Source: M0108 sp044228795 (GTDB lineage Bacteria; Pseudomonadota; Gammaproteobacteria; Chromatiales; Chromatiaceae). Taken from it: a DNA stretch of 64,000 bases. Below are positions 24,930 through 32,712 of this stretch, in pieces. The translations under genes and the position numbers were made by a program. The stretch's first letter is position 1, and each line of letters opens with the position of its first letter. Location of the stretch: NCBI GenBank assembly GCA_044228795.1, contig JBGAUE010000015.1, forward strand, positions 26,810 to 90,809, read 5' to 3'. A model generated the notes under the pieces. It searched no databases. It was not told the DNA's origin and saw only the letters and a list, made by a program, of their open reading frames with translations.

Positions 24930-25727
24930 CTACCAGTTGTAGTCCGGCATGTCCCAGTCGTGGATGACCTGCTTCTGGTTGGCCTTGTACCAGGCAAAAT
25001 TTTCCGCGTACTGGTTGGCGCCCTCGGCCTTGCCGGCGCGGATGAGCCGCTTCAGGTCCAGGAAGCCTGCGAGCAGGGCCTCGGGTCTGGGCATGCAGCC
25101 GGTGATGTAGAGGTCCACCGGCAGATACTGGTCCAGACGCTTGATGGTGTTGTAGGAATCGAAGTACATGCCGCCATTGATGGTGCAGGAGCCCAGGCCG
25201 ACCACATACTTAGGGTTCTGCATCTGTTCGTAGGAACGGATGACACGCTTGAGGGTCTTGACCGACAGGTAGCCAGAGATGACGAAGAGGTTGGCCTGGC
25301 GCGGGGTGGGCCGCCACTGGATACCATAGCGGTAGGCGTCGAAGCGTGGCGTCATCAGGGGGCGCATCTCGATGGCGCCACAGCCGGTGCCGAAGCCGAG
25401 GATCCAGATGGATTCGGATCTGGCCCAGTTGAATAGGTCTTCAATGATCTGGAAATAGGCCGGGCGCTGGACCTCGGGCAGGGCCTCGCAGTAGTAGTCC
25501 CGTAGGGGCTCGACCTCGAATTCGACCCCGTCCGGGCCCTTGACCAGGCGCTTTTGCAGTTCCGACTCTAACGATGTCACCTCCTTCACACCCGGGGGCT
25601 GGACCTCGGGCAGGGCCTCGCCGTAGAAGTCCCGCAGGGGCTCGACCTCGAATTCGACCCTGTCCAGGTCCTTGACCAGGTGGTCTTGCAGTCCCGGCTT
25701 TAATGATGTCAACTCGTTCATACCCAT
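24930..25727 (-). CDS. mbxJ: NuoB-like iron-sulfur subunit with an altered proximal cluster site
   Basis: This is the NuoB/hydrogenase-small-subunit homologue (265 residues) that carries the proximal 4Fe-4S cluster. Complex I uses two adjacent cysteines plus two more; here the stretch reads GFGTGCGAIEM, so Cys116 is kept but its neighbour is Gly117. Cys181 (GLGSC) and Cys211 (ITGCMPRPEA) supply the others. Only three canonical ligands remain, compatible with a site-differentiated cluster as described for the Pyrococcus MBS sulfur reductase. The N-terminal ~89 residues contain a tandem duplication of about 44 residues encoded by a 132-bp DNA repeat. It overlaps the NuoH-like gene by 10 bases. 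Confidence 0.9.
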   Translation of the reverse strand: MGMNELTSLKPGLQDHLVKDLDRVEFEVEPLRDFYGEALPEVQPPGVKEVTSLESELQKRLVKGPDGVEFEVEPLRDYYCEALPEVQRPAYFQIIEDLFNWARSESIWILGFGTGCGAIEMRPLMTPRFDAYRYGIQWRPTPRQANLFVISGYLSVKTLKRVIRSYEQMQNPKYVVGLGSCTINGGMYFDSYNTIKRLDQYLPVDLYITGCMPRPEALLAGFLDLKRLIRAGKAEGANQYAENFAWYKANQKQVIHDWDMPDYNW

Positions 25728-25730
25728 AAC
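25467..25730. repeat. 132-bp in-frame tandem duplication inside the NuoB-like gene
   Basis: Bases 25467-25598 and 25599-25730 are two adjacent copies, both opening with CTGGACCTCGGGCAGGGCCT, with visible divergence (I estimate around 80% identity). The period of 132 bases is 44 codons, so the frame is kept. In protein the copies both contain VEFEVEPLRD and EALPEV. The second protein copy, next to the NuoB core, has a Cys80 where the first has Gly36. Confidence 0.9.
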
Positions 25731-26623
25731 ACCCCCATCACGCCCAATGGCACCGCCCAGACCAGGAACCAGCGGATCGACTGTTCAACCCGGAAACGGG
25801 GAAAGACTACCCCAACCAGGACCGAGACCATGTAAATCAAAAAGACCTTTAGGAAGAAGACTGGCCAACTCGTGGCCCCGCCGAAGAACAAGTTCATGTA
25901 AATGATGATTTTGGCGATGGGAAAGATGGCCCGGTTGGTCTGCATCAGGGCCAGATAGGAGGAGTGGTATTCCGTCGGCGGACCAATGGGGATCTCCTGG
26001 GGCGCCAGCACCAGATCGAAGGGCGGGCGCATCATGGAGCCAAGGAAGGACAGCATGGCCGCCGCCACCGCCAGGGGATTGGTAAAGAGGGTCCAGTGCA
26101 GGAAACCGCCTTGCTGGGCGGCGACAATCTCCGTCACCGACAGGGTCTGGTATTGCAGGGCCACGGCGAACACCGCCAGGCCGAGGGGCAGTTCGGAGGC
26201 CGTGACCTGGGACAGGCCGCGGCTGACGCCGATGGCGGCATAGGGATGGCCGCTTTCACCAGCGCCCAGGGCCATGCCCAGGGTGCCGAAGAAGATGAAA
26301 TAGAGGGCCAGGATGAGGTCGCCGGCGAAGGACAGATTGGTGAACATATGGCTGCCGTACAGGGTCGGCACGAAGAGCACCAGGCCGATGCCACCCGTCA
26401 GCCGGAATACCGGCCCCAGGTAGAAGTGGACGCCGTGGCTGATGGAAGTCCGCAGCCCGTAGTTCTTGATCAGGTCTATGTAGTTTTGCCAGATGGGGAT
26501 GCCGTGGCGGCGCCCGACCCGGGCGGCGATCTTGGCGACCAGGGCATTCAGCAGCAGTCCGTAGTTGAAGACGATGAAGAGCGTCAGCAGGGAATAGGGG
26601 ATCTTCATCCAGTCAAAGTTCAT
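25718..26623 (-). CDS. mbxM: NuoH-like membrane anchor subunit of the Mbx/MBS-type complex
   Basis: The 301-residue, eight-helix-like membrane protein is the NuoH/MbhM homologue that ties the peripheral arm to the antiporter arm. Conserved stretches are IPIWQNYIDLIKNYG, SELPLGLAV, and MMRPPFDLVLAPQEIPIGPPTEY, the acidic loop typical of NuoH. The ATG at 26623 overlaps the stop of the fused antiporter gene by 4 bases (ATGA). A longer open frame upstream is an out-of-context read through the antiporter gene, so I did not use it. Confidence 0.92.
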   Translation of the reverse strand: MNFDWMKIPYSLLTLFIVFNYGLLLNALVAKIAARVGRRHGIPIWQNYIDLIKNYGLRTSISHGVHFYLGPVFRLTGGIGLVLFVPTLYGSHMFTNLSFAGDLILALYFIFFGTLGMALGAGESGHPYAAIGVSRGLSQVTASELPLGLAVFAVALQYQTLSVTEIVAAQQGGFLHWTLFTNPLAVAAAMLSFLGSMMRPPFDLVLAPQEIPIGPPTEYHSSYLALMQTNRAIFPIAKIIIYMNLFFGGATSWPVFFLKVFLIYMVSVLVGVVFPRFRVEQSIRWFLVWAVPLGVMGVLWV

Positions 26624-29600
26624 GGCTGGACCCCCAGGCCCCACAACAGGACGATGGCAGCGAAGGCCAGGAAGTGAAAGGCATAGGTTTGGCCGTTGCC
26701 GGTGTAGAGGCGCCGCCCCAGATCGCCAGCGGTATGGAGCAGGTCGGTCAGGGACTCCCAAAAGTGGGTGGCCAGGGGCAGGGTGAGAAAGCCCAGGGCC
26801 TTGCGGTAGGGGGCGAAGAAGTTCCAGGCGAAGTGCGTGGTCTCCGGCCGGTAGGGACGCTCGGCGGCAAAGGCGATATTGAACTGCTTGACCTTCTGGG
26901 CGCGGCGGTTGACGAACAGCAGCCAGGCGAAGACCGATGTGAAGATGACGCCGATGATGATCATGATGGCCACCGGGTTCCAGTACCCGTAGTGGCTGGA
27001 GATGACCAGGCCCTCCCAGTTCAGGCCGCCGTTGGGGAAGAACTGGCCGATATAGGTATCGACCCGGCGCAAGGCCAGCCCCGGAAAGAGGGCGAAGGCC
27101 ATGAGCAGGACGACGAACAGCATCTGCGGCAGGACGATCCAGAAGGGTGCCTCCCGGAGCCGCCGGTGCTCGTCCTTCAGTTGACCGAGGAAGATGGTGT
27201 GTATGAGCCGGAACAGGTAGAGGAAGGCGATGGGGCCGGCGAAGAAAAGGATCACCAACGGTAGCCGGGACTCGGTGTCCAGGATGGCGTTGTAGAAGAT
27301 CCAGCGCCCGCCGAAACCGGACAAGGGAGGCACCCCCGAGATGGCGATGATGCCGATGAGCACGGCGATGAAGGATAGGGGCATGAGGGTGATGAGTCCG
27401 CCCATGCGGTACATGTCACGGGTGCCGGTGCGCTTGGCTACACCGCCCACCGAGAGGAAGAGCATGGACTTGTAGATGTAATGGTTGACGACGAACATCA
27501 GGGCCATGAGCCAGCCCAGGTGGTTCATCAGGCCCAGGCCGAACATGGCATAGCCCATCTGGCCGATGGAGGAGTAGGCCAGCAGGCGCTTGGCGTCCTC
27601 CTGGAAGGCGGCCAGCAGATTGCCGATCAGGGCGGTGCAGGCGCCGATCCAGAGCATGACATGGGTCAGCTCAACGCCGTAGAGTTGCTGCTTGCCCATG
27701 CCGATGAGCAGGACGAAGAGCCCGAAGAGCCCGGCCTTGAGCAGGATGCCCGAGACCATGGGGGACACGTCTGTCTCTGCCTCGGCGTGGGCCCCGGGAA
27801 GCCAGATGTGCAGGCCCAAGGCGGCGGTCTTGGTCATGAAGCCAATGGCCAACAGGGCGAAGACCCAGGCCGAGAGGGGTGCTGGAACCTGAGTAAGGGC
27901 GGCGAGTTCCAGTCCTGGCGCACCCTGGGCCGCCAGGGCGAAGCCCCCCAGGATGAGGAAGGCGCCGCCGAGGGAGAAGAGGAGGTAGGACAGGGCATGG
28001 GGCTCGGAGGCCTTGCCGCGCATGATGAGGAAATAGGAACCCAGGGTCAGCAGTTCCCAGGCGGCGAAGAATTCAAAGCTGTCCTCGGCGAGCAGGAGGA
28101 TCGCCAGGCCGGCGTACATCAGTAGGGCCGAGGGATAGAAGCCGACCCGCCGGCCATGGGCATCGTAGCTGGCGAGCAGGGTGACGGCCCCGCCCACTAG
28201 AAAGATGATGGCGAAGATGAGGCGCAGGGGGTCGTAAAGATCATAGGTGGCGGCAAAGCAGGCGAGGAGGCCGGCGATGGCCAGGGTGTTCTTGATCCAG
28301 GCCGGCAGCCACTCCAGGAACAGGAAGAGGAGCGCGAAGACCAGAGGCCAGGTCAACAGCAGTTGGTTTTGACCCGACAACTCGCCCCAGAGATAACCCA
28401 GGCCCCAGGCGGCCGCAAGGGCGGCGAGGATGGGGATCAACCGGTGGGTTGGGCAGGCGATGGGCGAGGCCGTTGCCGCCGCAGGTAGCGGGCGCTTGAT
28501 GGCATAGCCAAACCAGCGGAACAGGTAGCCGGCCTCGATCAGGGTGCCAAACAGGATGAGTCCCAGTAGGGCCAGCCGGTCGTGGGCGGCCAGCAGGTGC
28601 ACCAGTTCCCACTTGGCGTAGAAGCTGGGGAAGGGCGGCAGGCCGGCGAGCAGGGCGAGGAAGCTGATAAAGGCCAGGATCAGGAGCGGCCGGCTACGTA
28701 GGGCGGCCCAGGCGGTAAGATCCCGTTCCGCGACGAGACCGGAGAGCCAATAGAGCCCCGCCTTGGCTACCGCGTGGGCGGCCAGGACGCCGCAGGCGAT
28801 GAAGAAATAGTGGTCACCGAGGATGTCACGCTGGCCGATGATCACCAGTACCAGCCCGGTCTGGGCCACCGAGGAATAACCGAGCAGCCGGCGGTCCTTG
28901 CCCTGGGGCAGGGCCAGCAGGTTGGCGGCGAGGAAGGTTAGCAGACCGAGGCCCGTGGCCACCGGCAGCCATTCCGCCCCGCCGATGAAGAGCAGCTTGT
29001 CCACCGCGAACAGGGCGGCGGTGCCGCTGGCGGCGGCGAAAAGGGCGGAGAAGGCGGGGTGGGCAGATTCGTAGATGTCCAGGGCCCAGCCGTTGGCGGG
29101 GAAGGGCTTTAGCTCGGCTACCAGGGCGATGAACATCAGGAGAAATGCAATGGCGCCGCCAGCATTCAGGGCCCAGGCGCTACCTGCACCAAGGGCGGAG
29201 GCGGGCCCGGACATGCCGTCCAGGTTGAGGGTGCCGCTGGCATGGTAGGCAAAAATGATCCCGATCAGTAGCAGGACGGAGACGAACTCAGCCACAAGCA
29301 GGTACTTGAAGCCCGCGGCCAGAGCACGGTCATCGTTTGACAGCAGGATGAGGCCGGCGGTGGCAATGGCGATCAGTTCCATGAAGACGAAGAGGTTGAA
29401 AAGGTCGCGGGTGAGGATGATGCCGTTCAGAGCCATGACCGCCACCAACATCACCGCCATGGCCCGGTGGCCGCGCGTGAGCAGTTCCTCCTTCAGGTAG
29501 AGGGTCGAGAGCAGGCCGGTCAGGTTGACGATCAGGATGAGGGCGGCCTCGGGCAACCCTAGCCGCAGGTTGATGGCGAAGGGCGGCGGGGCGCCGGCAG

Positions 29601-29787
29601 TGAAGATTTCTGCCGGCCCGGTTTGCCCGGTCACCAGAGCCAGCAGCCAGCTTGTCGCCAGCCAGGCCATGAAACCCAGGGTAGCGAGGCTGATCGTCCA
29701 GGCGGCAAAGGGCTGCCGGGGACCGAGCAGACCCAGGAGAAAGGCGGCGCCCAAGGCCGTTGCGATGAACAGGATGGGGCTTAGCAT
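26620..29787 (-). CDS. mbxH: Fusion of two MrpD/NuoN-like antiporter subunits (MbxH-MbxH')
   Basis: At 1055 residues this is about twice the length of an MrpD/NuoN-type antiporter. Two proton-antiporter domains follow each other: the first with LKPFPANGWALDIYESAHP (about residues 225-245) and GYSSVAQTGLVL, the second with LHIWLPGAHAEAETDVSP and LAYSSIGQMGYAMFGL around residues 670-750. Each has the paired Lys/Glu-containing helices expected of a pump. The last ~110 residues resemble the lateral-helix end of NuoL/MbhI. Pyrococcus MBS has two separate antiporter subunits, H and H', and archaeal MBH only one. No frameshift or linker stop is seen, so this is a true fusion. Confidence 0.9.
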   Translation of the reverse strand: MLSPILFIATALGAAFLLGLLGPRQPFAAWTISLATLGFMAWLATSWLLALVTGQTGPAEIFTAGAPPPFAINLRLGLPEAALILIVNLTGLLSTLYLKEELLTRGHRAMAVMLVAVMALNGIILTRDLFNLFVFMELIAIATAGLILLSNDDRALAAGFKYLLVAEFVSVLLLIGIIFAYHASGTLNLDGMSGPASALGAGSAWALNAGGAIAFLLMFIALVAELKPFPANGWALDIYESAHPAFSALFAAASGTAALFAVDKLLFIGGAEWLPVATGLGLLTFLAANLLALPQGKDRRLLGYSSVAQTGLVLVIIGQRDILGDHYFFIACGVLAAHAVAKAGLYWLSGLVAERDLTAWAALRSRPLLILAFISFLALLAGLPPFPSFYAKWELVHLLAAHDRLALLGLILFGTLIEAGYLFRWFGYAIKRPLPAAATASPIACPTHRLIPILAALAAAWGLGYLWGELSGQNQLLLTWPLVFALLFLFLEWLPAWIKNTLAIAGLLACFAATYDLYDPLRLIFAIIFLVGGAVTLLASYDAHGRRVGFYPSALLMYAGLAILLLAEDSFEFFAAWELLTLGSYFLIMRGKASEPHALSYLLFSLGGAFLILGGFALAAQGAPGLELAALTQVPAPLSAWVFALLAIGFMTKTAALGLHIWLPGAHAEAETDVSPMVSGILLKAGLFGLFVLLIGMGKQQLYGVELTHVMLWIGACTALIGNLLAAFQEDAKRLLAYSSIGQMGYAMFGLGLMNHLGWLMALMFVVNHYIYKSMLFLSVGGVAKRTGTRDMYRMGGLITLMPLSFIAVLIGIIAISGVPPLSGFGGRWIFYNAILDTESRLPLVILFFAGPIAFLYLFRLIHTIFLGQLKDEHRRLREAPFWIVLPQMLFVVLLMAFALFPGLALRRVDTYIGQFFPNGGLNWEGLVISSHYGYWNPVAIMIIIGVIFTSVFAWLLFVNRRAQKVKQFNIAFAAERPYRPETTHFAWNFFAPYRKALGFLTLPLATHFWESLTDLLHTAGDLGRRLYTGNGQTYAFHFLAFAAIVLLWGLGVQP

Positions 29788-29857
29788 GTCGGCACCCCGG
29801 CGAAGGGCGGGTTGGGGCTTGCCGTTCTCGGGCCGCCGCGTTGAGCAGGATAGGAAG

Positions 29858-30223
29858 TTACCATTTCAGGTCCGTGAACTTGGCGATATCCAGGCTGCGC
29901 CGTTTGGCGTGGAGCTGGTAGGCATAGGCGAGCATCAGGGCCGTGGTACCCAGGCCGATGACGATGGCGGTGAGCACCAGGGCTTGGGGCAAGGGGTCAA
30001 TGACTCGGGCGGCGGCCTTGCCGGCAGTCAGGGTGGCATCGAGGATGGGCGCCGTGCGACCCCGCAGGTAGCCCATGGCGATGATGACGATATTGACCCC
30101 GGTGCTGGCGAGGGTGAAGGCGACGATGATGCGCAGCAGGTTAGGCTGGGTCAGAGCGCCATAGAAACCGATCAGAATCAGCAGGAAACCCGTGGTCAGG
30201 GCGATTTGGGCAAGATCAGGCAT
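29858..30223 (-). CDS. mbxG: MrpC/NuoK-like subunit
   Basis: This 121-residue, three-helix protein is the MrpC/MnhC (NuoK-like) subunit: ALTTGFLLILIGFYGAL, RIIVAFTLASTGVNIVIIAMG, and DPLPQALVLTAIVIGLGTTA with the typical PLPQALVLTAIVI signature. It overlaps the MrpB-like gene by one base. A 70-base gap with no gene separates it from the antiporter fusion. In Mrp and Mbx complexes this subunit is essential for ion translocation. Confidence 0.93.
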   Translation of the reverse strand: MPDLAQIALTTGFLLILIGFYGALTQPNLLRIIVAFTLASTGVNIVIIAMGYLRGRTAPILDATLTAGKAAARVIDPLPQALVLTAIVIGLGTTALMLAYAYQLHAKRRSLDIAKFTDLKW

Positions 30224-30999
30224 CAGGACTCCTCCGTCTCGGACAGGCTGGCAAGGATGGAAGAGAATTCGGCTCCGACCTTGAGCCCAATCAGGGTCGA
30301 GATAAGGGGGATGGTCCCCGCTGAAAAGAGATCCCCCAGGGTGCCGAGAGGCAGGATACGGTTGTCGAGAAAGCCCCCGGCCAGGACCAGGCCCAGGAGG
30401 CCGATACCGACGAAGAACAGGCCGGAGAGGGCCTCCAGACCCGCGATCAGGCGGTGGCTGAAGCGCTTGAGGGGGGTGGCCAGCAACAGGAGCAGGGTCG
30501 CCGAGGCGAGGATGGCCCCACCCTGGAAGCCCCCGCCCGGGGTCAGGTGACCGTTAGCGAAGACATAGACCCCGAGCAGCAGGATCAAGGGTGTCAGCAG
30601 TTGGCTCCCGGTGGTCAGCAGTTCTCCCACCGGGAGCGGGGCGCCAAGCCGGCTGGAGGCAGCCTCGCTCAGCCTGTTACTTTCCCCGGGCTCAGCCCCC
30701 TGATCGGTTCTGGGTTTCAGCTCTTGCCTCGCCCCAGGTCCGGCCAGGACCAGGCCGACGATGGCCGACGCCAGGAAGAGTACTGTGACCTCCCCCAGGG
30801 TATCCAGGCCGCGGTAGCTGATAACGATGGCGGTTACCAGGTTGGCGGCGCCGAGGTCAGGCGCGGTGCGCTCGGCGTAGTAGAGGGCGGTCGGGTTCAG
30901 CGCCGGGTCTGGGGCGTAACCCACCAGCAGACTGGCAAAGAGGGCGCCGAGGACGGCGAGCAGCAGCAGGGCGGCCAGACGCTTAATCATGGTCGTCAA
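30223..30999 (-). CDS. mbxF: MrpB-like protein with an N-terminal MbhE-like segment
   Basis: The 258-residue product combines two Mrp elements. The N-terminal ~85 residues (ANLVTAIVISYRGLDTLGEV) match the C-terminal end of MrpA or the separate MbhE/MbxE subunit. After a hydrophilic linker (about 88-125), the rest is MnhB/MrpB-like with LLGVYVFANGHLTPGGGFQGG and four more helices. The HxTPGGGFQGG motif is diagnostic. It overlaps the DUF4040 gene by 17 bases. In archaea these two parts are usually separate genes, so this is probably a fusion. Confidence 0.87.
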   Translation of the reverse strand: MTTMIKRLAALLLLAVLGALFASLLVGYAPDPALNPTALYYAERTAPDLGAANLVTAIVISYRGLDTLGEVTVLFLASAIVGLVLAGPGARQELKPRTDQGAEPGESNRLSEAASSRLGAPLPVGELLTTGSQLLTPLILLLGVYVFANGHLTPGGGFQGGAILASATLLLLLATPLKRFSHRLIAGLEALSGLFFVGIGLLGLVLAGGFLDNRILPLGTLGDLFSAGTIPLISTLIGLKVGAEFSSILASLSETEES

Positions 31000-31252
31000 C
31001 CTCGAGACTGCCGCGCCGCACCCGGCCCAGCACGAAGAAAAAGAGGAAGGTGGTCAGGCCACTGCCGATGGCCGCCTCGGTCATGGCGACGTCAGGGGCC
31101 GCCAGGATCAGGAACAGCACCGAGGCTAAGAGGCTCACCAGCCCGGAGGCGAGGATGGCGATGGGCAGGGACCGGCCACTGATCGCCACCAGGGCCGCGA
31201 CGATCATCGCCAGACCCAGCAGACCGGCCAGGATCAGGATCAGGTCACTCAT
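30983..31252 (-). CDS. mbxD: DUF4040 (MbhD/MrpA C-terminal-like) subunit
   Basis: This 89-residue, three-helix protein carries LILAAPDVAMTEAAIGSGL, the conserved DUF4040 helix with an intramembrane Glu. In Mrp antiporters the same sequence is part of the large MrpA; in MBH/Mbx it is the separate subunit D, as here. It overlaps MnhG upstream by 8 bases and the MrpB-like gene downstream by 17. Confidence 0.9.
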   Translation of the reverse strand: MSDLILILAGLLGLAMIVAALVAISGRSLPIAILASGLVSLLASVLFLILAAPDVAMTEAAIGSGLTTFLFFFVLGRVRRGSLEVDDHD

Positions 31253-31607
31253 GGGCCTCTCCGGTGTCTTCCGCCAGTCGGTCCACCCGGGTCAGGGGGG
31301 ACTTTTTCAGGCCCACCCGGTGCGCCGCGCGGGCCAGAACCTGGGACGAGAGGGGGTTGGTAAAGAGGATGAAGAGTCCGATAAGCAGCAGCTTGAGCCC
31401 CCAGTCGGGGCGTAGGCAGCCAATGCCGGCGAGACTCAGGAGGGTGCCCAGGGTGGTGGCCTTAGTGCCGGCTTGAATACGGTTGAAGACGTCGGGCATA
31501 CGCACCAGCCCCAGGCCGCCGAGCAGCAGGAAGGCGGCGCCGGCGACCAGCAGCAGGCCGCCGAGCAGGCTGAGCGGCGTAACCGGAAAAAGGCTCGCGT
31601 CCATCAC
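31245..31607 (-). CDS. mbxC: MrpG/MnhG-like subunit
   Basis: The 120-residue product is MnhG: LLVAGAAFLLLGGLGLVRMPDV followed by FNRIQAGTKATTLGTLLSL, the conserved 'R-P-D-x-x-x-R-x-x-A-x-T-K-A-T-T-L-G' pattern. Three membrane helices are visible. The ATG at 31607 overlaps the MnhF stop by 4 bases (ATGA). It is a structural part of the Mrp module. Confidence 0.93.
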   Translation of the reverse strand: MMDASLFPVTPLSLLGGLLLVAGAAFLLLGGLGLVRMPDVFNRIQAGTKATTLGTLLSLAGIGCLRPDWGLKLLLIGLFILFTNPLSSQVLARAAHRVGLKKSPLTRVDRLAEDTGEAHE

Positions 31608-31864
31608 AGCCCTCCCTCTAGGTAACGGGCGACCACGATGACCCCCAGGAAGGAGAGGAGGGCGTAGATCAGGGCCACGTCGAGGTAGATGCCGCGCCCC
31701 GCGACCAAGGCGGTCAGTAGGATGCCGGTGATAGCAATGATGGTCAGGACATCGAATGCCACCACCCGGTCAGCCGCCGTGGGGCCTTTGAAGAAGCGCC
31801 AGAGGGCCAGCAGGAAGGCGACCCCGGCGAGGCCTGCTGCCAGGGCCAGTAGGAACTCAACCAT
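31604..31864 (-). CDS. mbxB: MrpF/MnhF-like subunit
   Basis: From the ATG at 31864 this is an 86-residue, three-helix MnhF protein with GPTAADRVVAFDVLTIIAI, the conserved helix in which the Asp is thought to contribute to ion transfer, and IYLDVALIYALLSFLGV. The frame is open further upstream, but that part lies within the MnhE gene and has no family match. It overlaps MnhE by 8 bases. Confidence 0.92.
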   Translation of the reverse strand: MVEFLLALAAGLAGVAFLLALWRFFKGPTAADRVVAFDVLTIIAITGILLTALVAGRGIYLDVALIYALLSFLGVIVVARYLEGGL

Positions 31865-32336
31865 ACATGACCTCCAGATAGCGCTCGAAACCCGCGACGA
31901 TACTGGCAGTGGCCCCTTCGATGTCGTCGGCATCCACCCGCACCCAATGGACGTAGAGCCACTCGTCCTTGAGTTCCACCGTCAGGGTCCCCGGTGTTAG
32001 GGTGATCGAATTGGCGAGCAACAGTCTCCCCATGCGGCTCTTGAGCCGGGTGCGCACCTTGACGATGCCAGGGATGAGGGGGAGGGAAGGCGACAGGACA
32101 ACCCTGGCTAGACGCAGATTGGAACGGACCAATTCCTTGAGGAAATACAGTAAGTAGAGCGGGGCCGCCCGCACGGCCGCCGGGGTGGCCTTGAACTGGG
32201 TCAAGGGTGACATACTGCCCCGGAACAACCCGGCAATCACCAAAGCCGCCACCAGGCCTAGGACCAGGACATCCGGGGCCAAAGAGGCATTGAGCATTAG
32301 CCAAAGGAGGAAAAGGATGAAGAATGTCGGGACCAT
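31857..32336 (-). CDS. mbxA: MrpE/MnhE-like subunit, first gene of the Mbx-like operon
   Basis: This 159-residue protein is MnhE: two N-terminal membrane helices (FFILFLLWLMLNASL, VLVLGLVAALVIAGL), then PLYLLYFLKELVRSNLRLA and the C-terminal NSITLTPGTLTVEL with HWVRVDADD. The motif around ITLTPGTL is diagnostic. It is the first of eleven tightly spaced or overlapping genes (32336 down to 23120), an order matching Pyrococcus mbx. No promoter with good consensus was seen just upstream. Confidence 0.93.
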   Translation of the reverse strand: MVPTFFILFLLWLMLNASLAPDVLVLGLVAALVIAGLFRGSMSPLTQFKATPAAVRAAPLYLLYFLKELVRSNLRLARVVLSPSLPLIPGIVKVRTRLKSRMGRLLLANSITLTPGTLTVELKDEWLYVHWVRVDADDIEGATASIVAGFERYLEVMYG

Positions 32337-32712
32337 GAGTCGATCGGGGCAAAAGTTGGGAGAACAGGCTTTCCGCCTAAAATCACCAGGAAAACCATGG
32401 ACGTTGAAAGGGATTGGTAGGGTTAGCGGGCTGAAGGATAGGACTGACCCGTGTAACGCGGCCTCAATAATTAAGACTATACTAATATTCTTGCGTTACT
32501 TCTGTGTGACGATCTCTTGACCATTGGCGGCTGGGTTCCTGGCCTGAAACCTTCCCCTGATCCTATCGCCCGATATCCCTGGCTAAAATTTCCTTCCGCT
32601 GGGCGGTTTGCGAATGCGCAATGACACTAGGGCTTACTTCCTATAGTTTTGATCAGGAATTATTTGGACGGCCTGGCCCGGTCACTGTCAGCTCATCAGA
32701 GGCCCACCCTCA
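32337..32712. other. Divergent gap upstream of the Mbx-like operon
   Basis: No gene is supported in these 376 bases. The stretch at about 32462-32500 is A/T-rich and is the likely place for the minus-strand promoter of the Mbx-like operon (a TATAGT string is present on that strand). A TTGATC string near 32649 may belong to a plus-strand promoter for the next gene. Neither has a well-spaced partner. Confidence 0.3.

Noticed and set aside
23120..32336. A group 4 membrane-bound NiFe hydrogenase
   Set aside because: The NuoD-like subunit lacks the C-terminal DPCxxC needed for the NiFe site and no hydrogenase maturation genes are present.
23120..32336. A standard respiratory complex I operon
   Set aside because: NuoE, NuoF, NuoG, NuoA and NuoJ are missing, Mrp-type subunits are present, and the quinone-site residues are not conserved.
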